Shown: piece after piece, positions 59,881 to 64,000 of the stretch | Layout: every line of letters starts with the position of its first letter | Numbering within the stretch: the stretch's first letter is position 1 | DNA from: Thermorudis peleae | GTDB lineage: Bacteria; Chloroflexota; Chloroflexia; Thermomicrobiales; Thermomicrobiaceae | Assembly: GCF_000744775.1 (NCBI RefSeq) | Contig: NZ_JQMP01000004.1 | Coordinates: 124,001-188,000, forward strand | Direction: 5' to 3' | DNA length: 64,000 nt | Position numbers and translations under genes: made by a program | Notes under the pieces: generated by a model | What the model was told of the DNA's origin: nothing | The model's database searches: none | Seen by the model: only the letters and a program-made list of their open reading frames with translations

Positions 59881-61125
59881 ATGACGACGCAACGGCCGCA
59901 CCTCGTCATCCTCGGCGGTGGGGTGGCAGGGTACAGCGCAGCCGACACGATCCGCGGAGCCGGCTTTGAGGGTGCAGTCACGCTGGTTTCGGCAGAAGCA
60001 GACCTCCCCTATGACCGCACGTATCTCTCCAAGGCCTACTTGCAAGGGAAAAAAGCCGATCCTGATGTGCTCTTCAAGCCAGCTGAGCACTACCGCAACC
60101 TCGGCATTGACCTCCATTTCGGCGATCCCGTTACCGCCGTTGACCTCGACCAGAAGCGTTTGACGTTCGCCTCTGGTGAACAGCTCAGCTTCGATCAGCT
60201 GCTCATTGCGACGGGGGCAGAGCCGATTCGTCTGAGCGGCCCGGGCTTCGATCTGCCCAACGTGCTCTATCTTCGCTCCTTAGCCGATGCCCGAGTGCTG
60301 CGTGAACGGCTCGAGCGGGCAGAGCGTGTGCTCGTCATTGGCGCTGGGTTCATCGGCTGCGAAATTGCTGCCAGCGCCCGCATTCTCGAGAAGTCGGTCG
60401 TTGTCGTCGATCCTGCCCCGGTTCCCCTCAGCCGCGCATTTAGCGAAGAGGTTGGCAACGCTGTCGTCAATATTCATCGGCAGCATGGCGTCGAATGGCG
60501 GCTCGGCCGCAAGGTGGCCGAGCTTCGCGGCCACGGCCAGGCTGAAGAAGCCGTTCTTGACGATGGTTCGCGCGTAGCCTGTGACCTTGTCGTGGTCGGC
60601 GTTGGCGTTCGTCCAGCGGACGAGCTCTTCGCCAACACGGCCCTGAAACGCGACAACGGCATCCTCGTGGATGAGTATTGCCAAACGAACCTTCCCGGCA
60701 TCTATGCCGTCGGAGACGTCGCCAACTGGTGGTCGCCGGCAGTGCAGCACCGCTTCCGCCTCGAACACTTCGACCATGCCGTCCACCATGGCGCTGCCGC
60801 TGCGAAGGTGATCGCTGGCGATCGGCAGCCCTATGATCCAGTACCGTACTTCTGGTCGGACCACTACGACCTGACGTTCGAATACACCGGGTATCCGTTG
60901 CCGTGGGATCAGGTCGTGATCCGCGGCGACCTGCAACAGCCTGCATTTACGGCGTTCTACCTGAAGGACGGTGTGATTCAGTCTGCTGTGGTGATTCGCC
61001 GCCCGCGGGAGCTGCGTGCCATCCAGCGACTGATTCGCGCGAAGGCACAGATCGATCCGGCACAGCTGGCTGACCCATCAGTCGACTTGCGGGAACTAGC
61101 GAAGGCGTATCAGCAGTCCGAATAA
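59881..61125 (+). CDS. NAD(P)H-dependent ferredoxin reductase (FAD, pyridine nucleotide-disulfide fold)
   Basis: 414 residues. The FAD motif is LVILGGGVAGYSAADTIRGA, followed by LPYDRTYLSKAYLQGK. The NAD(P) motif is VLVIGAGFIGCEIAASARIL. The second FAD motif is LPGIYAVGDVANW, then the reductase C-terminal domain from FEYTGYPLPWDQVVIRG. It matches the reductases of Rieske dioxygenase systems and has no redox-active Cys pair. It is co-transcribed with the Rieske ferredoxin, with GAGAGGAG before the ATG. The last 179 bases overlap the 3' end of the convergent glycosyltransferase gene. Confidence 0.93.
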   Translation: MTTQRPHLVILGGGVAGYSAADTIRGAGFEGAVTLVSAEADLPYDRTYLSKAYLQGKKADPDVLFKPAEHYRNLGIDLHFGDPVTAVDLDQKRLTFASGEQLSFDQLLIATGAEPIRLSGPGFDLPNVLYLRSLADARVLRERLERAERVLVIGAGFIGCEIAASARILEKSVVVVDPAPVPLSRAFSEEVGNAVVNIHRQHGVEWRLGRKVAELRGHGQAEEAVLDDGSRVACDLVVVGVGVRPADELFANTALKRDNGILVDEYCQTNLPGIYAVGDVANWWSPAVQHRFRLEHFDHAVHHGAAAAKVIAGDRQPYDPVPYFWSDHYDLTFEYTGYPLPWDQVVIRGDLQQPAFTAFYLKDGVIQSAVVIRRPRELRAIQRLIRAKAQIDPAQLADPSVDLRELAKAYQQSE

Positions 61126-62692
61126 GGAACAACTGGCCACTTTGCCAGCGGTAGGCCGCGCGGTCGGGATAGTACGCCAGGAGTTGTGCGTCGGCCGCCC
61201 CATGGTCAAGGGCATAGACAACGTCGCCGTCCAACCATGGCGAGTTTTCAACGAAGAACGGGGCGTAATCTGTCCATTTGGGGGCGACGACGAAGACAAC
61301 CGCGTGATGGATCCCGGCCGCGCGTACTGCCTGAATGCCTGCGCTGGTTACTCCGTACCAATTGCGATACGTGCGGAACTGCTGGGGGGTAAACACGAGG
61401 AGATTCCAGCTGATAAGCCCAGCCAGGACAAGGATTCCAAGCGCAGCGTATGCTCGGCCTCGTCTCCCCAAGCCGATCCGTTCCAGCAGGTGCATGCCAA
61501 GCGCATTGAGCCACAGCAGCCCGCGCGCACTCAGGAGCGCCAGCGCGCCAAGGCTTTCGAAGTAGTACCGCGGGCCATACATCTGGCCGCTGACCCAGTA
61601 CGCCATGTAGGCAACGATGAGACAGGCCGTGAGGCTAGCCAGCACGACATCCCAGGCGCATGCGCGGTCGCGCCGACCAGCAGCGAACTGGACGACAGCC
61701 TGAGCGACCCCCAAGAGTGGCGGTAGCACGCTGAGCGCACCAGGCCAGCCAAACAACCAGTGGGCCAGTGCATGCAGGTTTTCTTTCGTGTTTTGCCAGC
61801 CTTGGCCCAGCGTATGCTCGCCGCGCACGCCAATACCTGGCCCAAAGCCGATCCGATCAAACGGCCACCAGAGCTGATAGCCAAAGACGAGGGGATGCCC
61901 GGTCGTCAGGGCGTTATACCCGAGTAGCAAGACAAGCGCCAGGACGCTGATGAGCCCCATGACAAGCACGCCCACACGCCACGTCCGCCGTCGTGCCAGC
62001 CAGAGCGCCCACAAGGCACACGGCACGACAACAGCCACGGCGGTGAGCGGGCGACTGAGCCAGAGCCCGGTGAAGGCAACTCCGGCACCGGCGGCACTCC
62101 AGGGTGAGCCCGTCCGGGTAAAGTGTTCAAAGGCCAGCAACAAAAGGAGCACGAAGTCGAGGCAGACAACGTGCATGAGAAACGTCCCCGCCTGCAGTAA
62201 CACGAACGGCGAGAGCGCAAGAAGCACGGCCGCAAGCACTCCGGTGGTCATATCGAAGAGTTGCTGGCCGAGCTTGGCGGTGAGCACGACGGCCAGTCCA
62301 GCAGCCAGCGGATTCACCAGCCACGGCGCATGCAGCAGCACGCCGAGTGCCAGCACGAGCGAATAGCCAGGCGGGTATTTGCCAAACCAATGTCCCTGAT
62401 GCACAACAACGAACGGGATCCAGAAAAACGCGGGCAGTGCCGGCGCTGGTGCGAGCAGGTGACCGGCAGCGTAGGTGCGCGCCTGGAAGAGCAAGGCCAC
62501 TTCGTCTTCGAGATGCGGTACCCGCTCAAAGACCTTCGTCGCAATCCAGCCCGTTGCCAACACCGTCCATAACGCGAGCGCAAAGACGAAATCGGGCAGC
62601 GGTCTGGCTGTTCCCTCCGTCCTCGCGGGCTCCGGCGTCCTCGGCTTTGCCGTGATGACGAGCGTTCGCACTCGCGTTGACCAGTGGTGCAT
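60947..62692 (-). CDS. Polytopic membrane glycosyltransferase (GT39/ArnT-like)
   Basis: 581 residues with about ten membrane helices. The first extracytoplasmic loop carries VFERVPHLEDEVALLFQART with the acidic pair expected for PMT/ArnT-type enzymes, which use polyprenyl-phosphate sugars. FGKYPPGYSLVLALGVLL and GQMYGPRYYFESLGALALLS follow. The ATG at 62692 has GGAGGAGG upstream. The conserved protein seems to end around RWQSGQLFLIRTAD; the last 60 residues are antisense to the ferredoxin reductase and are Pro/Ser/Arg-rich, so they may be non-conserved read-through. Confidence 0.82.
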   Translation of the reverse strand: MHHWSTRVRTLVITAKPRTPEPARTEGTARPLPDFVFALALWTVLATGWIATKVFERVPHLEDEVALLFQARTYAAGHLLAPAPALPAFFWIPFVVVHQGHWFGKYPPGYSLVLALGVLLHAPWLVNPLAAGLAVVLTAKLGQQLFDMTTGVLAAVLLALSPFVLLQAGTFLMHVVCLDFVLLLLLAFEHFTRTGSPWSAAGAGVAFTGLWLSRPLTAVAVVVPCALWALWLARRRTWRVGVLVMGLISVLALVLLLGYNALTTGHPLVFGYQLWWPFDRIGFGPGIGVRGEHTLGQGWQNTKENLHALAHWLFGWPGALSVLPPLLGVAQAVVQFAAGRRDRACAWDVVLASLTACLIVAYMAYWVSGQMYGPRYYFESLGALALLSARGLLWLNALGMHLLERIGLGRRGRAYAALGILVLAGLISWNLLVFTPQQFRTYRNWYGVTSAGIQAVRAAGIHHAVVFVVAPKWTDYAPFFVENSPWLDGDVVYALDHGAADAQLLAYYPDRAAYRWQSGQLFLIRTADTPSLVPASRLMGQPAVPDRSVPSRESVAGWHAAPAGGESPQQTESHRPSGRTP

Positions 62693-62729
62693 CGCCTCCT
62701 CCGTCTGGAGTCTACCGCGTTTGGTGGGG

Positions 62730-62735
62730 TACAAT
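62730..62735 (+). promoter_or_regulatory. Possible -10 box for archease-rtcB
   Basis: TACAAT at 62730-62735, 72 bases before the archease GTG, in the divergent gap with the glycosyltransferase gene. The -35 region is poor. Confidence 0.35.
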
Positions 62736-62807
62736 GAGGTATCTGGTTGGCGTTGGGAACGGGGAGCAAGAAGCGTTCCTGCCCACAACGAATGGGAGGG
62801 CGCAGGC

Positions 62808-63233
62808 GTGCCGTATACCTATCTTGATCATCAAGCAGACATTGGACTCGAAGCGACAGGTGCCACGCTGGTTGAAGCGCTCGAAGATGCGGTGCGTGGT
62901 CTGCTCGGCTTGCTCGTTGACCTCGAGACGGTTGAGCCGCGAGAACAGGTGCCGATCCGGGCGGAAGCCGATGACCCCGGCGGCCTCTTCGTCGCCCTGT
63001 TAAACGCGGTGCTCGCGGCCATCGACCTGCACCGCATGTTCTTCCGTGATGTGTCGCTGACCCGCGTCGAGCAAACGCCAGAAGGGTGGGTTGCCGAGGG
63101 CACGCTCATCGGTGAACCGATTGACTTGTCAAAGCATGCCGTCGAAATCGAGGTCAAAGCCGCGACCTACGGCGGCTTCCTTGCCGAGCAGACCCCCGAA
63201 GGCTGGCGCTTTCGCTGCGTGCTCGACTTATAA
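62808..63233 (+). CDS. Archease
   Basis: Small activator of the RNA ligase RtcB; it promotes GMP transfer to the ligase and multiple turnover. 141 residues from the GTG at 62808, which has GGGAGGG 7 bases upstream. It begins PYTYLDHQADIGLEATGATL and ends AATYGGFLAEQTPEGWRFRC plus VLDL; His-Gln-Ala-Asp-Ile-Gly and the C-terminal Asp are family hallmarks. rtcB follows 26 bases downstream, the usual pairing. Confidence 0.92.
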   Translation: MPYTYLDHQADIGLEATGATLVEALEDAVRGLLGLLVDLETVEPREQVPIRAEADDPGGLFVALLNAVLAAIDLHRMFFRDVSLTRVEQTPEGWVAEGTLIGEPIDLSKHAVEIEVKAATYGGFLAEQTPEGWRFRCVLDL

Positions 63234-63259
63234 ACCACTCATACCAAGGAGGCAACGCG

Positions 63260-64000
63260 ATGAGTCAGAAGGCGGAGCAGATCACGCTGCGCAAAGTGAC
63301 CGACTATCTCTTTGAAATCCCAAAGCATGGCAAGATGCGGGTGCCGGCTCGCATCTTCGCTGACGAGCGGGCAATCCGCGACCTCACGTCGCAAAGCAGC
63401 CAGGATTGGAACGCGCTCCAGCAACTTGAGCACGTTGCCATGCTGCCCGGCATTCAGAAGGCCGCGATGGCCATGGCCGACGTCCACCCCGGCTATGGCT
63501 TCCCGATCGGCGGTGTCGCCGCCTTTGACCCCAAAGAGAACGGCGTCATCAGCGTGGCTGGCGTCGGCTTTGACATCAACTGCGGCGTACGCTGCCTGCG
63601 CACGATCCTCACCCGCAAGGATCTTGCAGGCAAAGAAGAACAACTCGCCGACACGATGTACAAGGTCATTCCGGCGGGTTTGGGCAGCACCGGCGAGCTC
63701 AAGCTGAGCGTCAAAGAGATCGACCGCGTGCTGCGTGAAGGCGCGCACTATGCGGTGCGGCTTGGCTATGGGCGCGAGGAGGACCTTGAGTATATCGAAG
63801 AGACTGGCCGGCTGGCTGATGCAGATCCGACCGTTGTCAGCAACACGGCCAAGCAACGCCAGCTCGCCCAGGTCGGCACCCTTGGTTCCGGCAACCATTA
63901 TGTCGAAGTCCAGGTCGTTGACCAGATCTACAACGCCCAGGCAGCCGAAGCGTTTGGTCTTGAGCTTGGGCAAATCGTCATCATGCTCCATACGGGCAGC
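63260..64000 (+). CDS. rtcB: RNA-splicing ligase RtcB, 3' end outside window
   Basis: GTP- and Mn-dependent ligase joining RNA 3'-phosphate (or 2',3'-cyclic phosphate) to 5'-OH ends. I translated 247 residues by hand; the gene continues past the right edge. AAGGAGG lies 7 bases before the ATG. Motifs: MADVHPGYGFPIGGVAAF, SVAGVGFDINCGVRCLRT with the metal Asp and Cys, and VGTLGSGNHYVEVQVVDQ. It is in an operon with archease. No RtcR or RtcA gene is seen, so RNA repair or tRNA maturation are both possible roles. Confidence 0.96.
   Translation, partial: MSQKAEQITLRKVTDYLFEIPKHGKMRVPARIFADERAIRDLTSQSSQDWNALQQLEHVAMLPGIQKAAMAMADVHPGYGFPIGGVAAFDPKENGVISVAGVGFDINCGVRCLRTILTRKDLAGKEEQLADTMYKVIPAGLGSTGELKLSVKEIDRVLREGAHYAVRLGYGREEDLEYIEETGRLADADPTVVSNTAKQRQLAQVGTLGSGNHYVEVQVVDQIYNAQAAEAFGLELGQIVIMLHTGS

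Noticed and set aside
63239-63991. 250-codon minus-strand frame at the right end
   Set aside because: The plus strand encodes an RtcB N-terminus with catalytic motifs and a strong ribosome site.

Overview
The window looks like a chromosomal segment of a high-GC, thermophilic, monoderm Chloroflexota bacterium, most likely of the Thermomicrobia (inference). The reasons are: hand-counted GC near 65% in ordinary genes; frequent GTG and TTG starts behind clear Shine-Dalgarno sites; lipoproteins with Thr/Pro/Ala/Ser-rich linkers after the lipobox; an LPXTG-anchored surface protein; a tungsten-type aldehyde:ferredoxin oxidoreductase; and very tight gene packing. I saw no rRNA, tRNA, CRISPR array, insertion sequence or prophage. 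Fifty-eight protein genes are supported, two of them cut by the window edges (a PLP enzyme at the left, rtcB at the right).

Layout. 1-5.3 kb: purine genes (purN on the minus strand; guaA-purD divergent from it), a PLP-dependent racemase/aldolase-fold enzyme, and an orphan NarL/LuxR response regulator. 5.7-11.7 kb: ADP-ribose pyrophosphatase, a long structured leader followed by a Thr/Pro-stalk LPXTG protein, a secreted N-acetylmuramoyl-L-alanine amidase, methionine aminopeptidase, and a pair of exported proteins (CHRD/SOD-like and cupredoxin). 11.9-18.6 kb: M20 amidohydrolase, a PQQ-type sugar dehydrogenase lipoprotein, an EamA transporter, a MoaD/ThiS-like protein with aldehyde:ferredoxin oxidoreductase and a small coiled-coil protein, and RidA.

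18.7-38.5 kb is the most interesting part, a histidine-utilisation (hut) supercluster. After a DedA protein come a glutamine-synthetase-family ligase, an IclR regulator, an NMT1/SsuA-type ABC importer and hutH. A visibly lower-GC block of about 7.9 kb follows (a small hypothetical protein, an oligopeptide-type ABC importer with a fused double ATPase, and a second HutH-like protein). Then hutU, hutI and a HutF-like amidohydrolase resume at normal GC. The second HutH-like protein has lost the Gly of the Ala-Ser-Gly triad that forms the MIO cofactor, so it is probably not an ordinary histidase.

38.8-51.6 kb: aldehyde dehydrogenase, an AI-2E family membrane protein with an extra soluble domain, an MFS transporter, pdxH, a HIT protein, argG, a beta-propeller protein with a module shared with another gene, a glycosyltransferase, small proteins, and a GH15 hydrolase. 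51.7-64 kb: creatininase-family protein with an acidic tail, a strongly folded intergenic element, proC, a second propeller protein with the shared module in swapped order, HAD hydrolase, sugar kinase, dcd, an amidase with a GatC/AtzG-like small subunit, a Rieske ferredoxin and its reductase, a polytopic glycosyltransferase, archease and rtcB.

Convergent genes are unusually compact. Five of eleven convergent pairs overlap, and three of these share exactly a four-base stop (TTAG, CTAG, CTAA).
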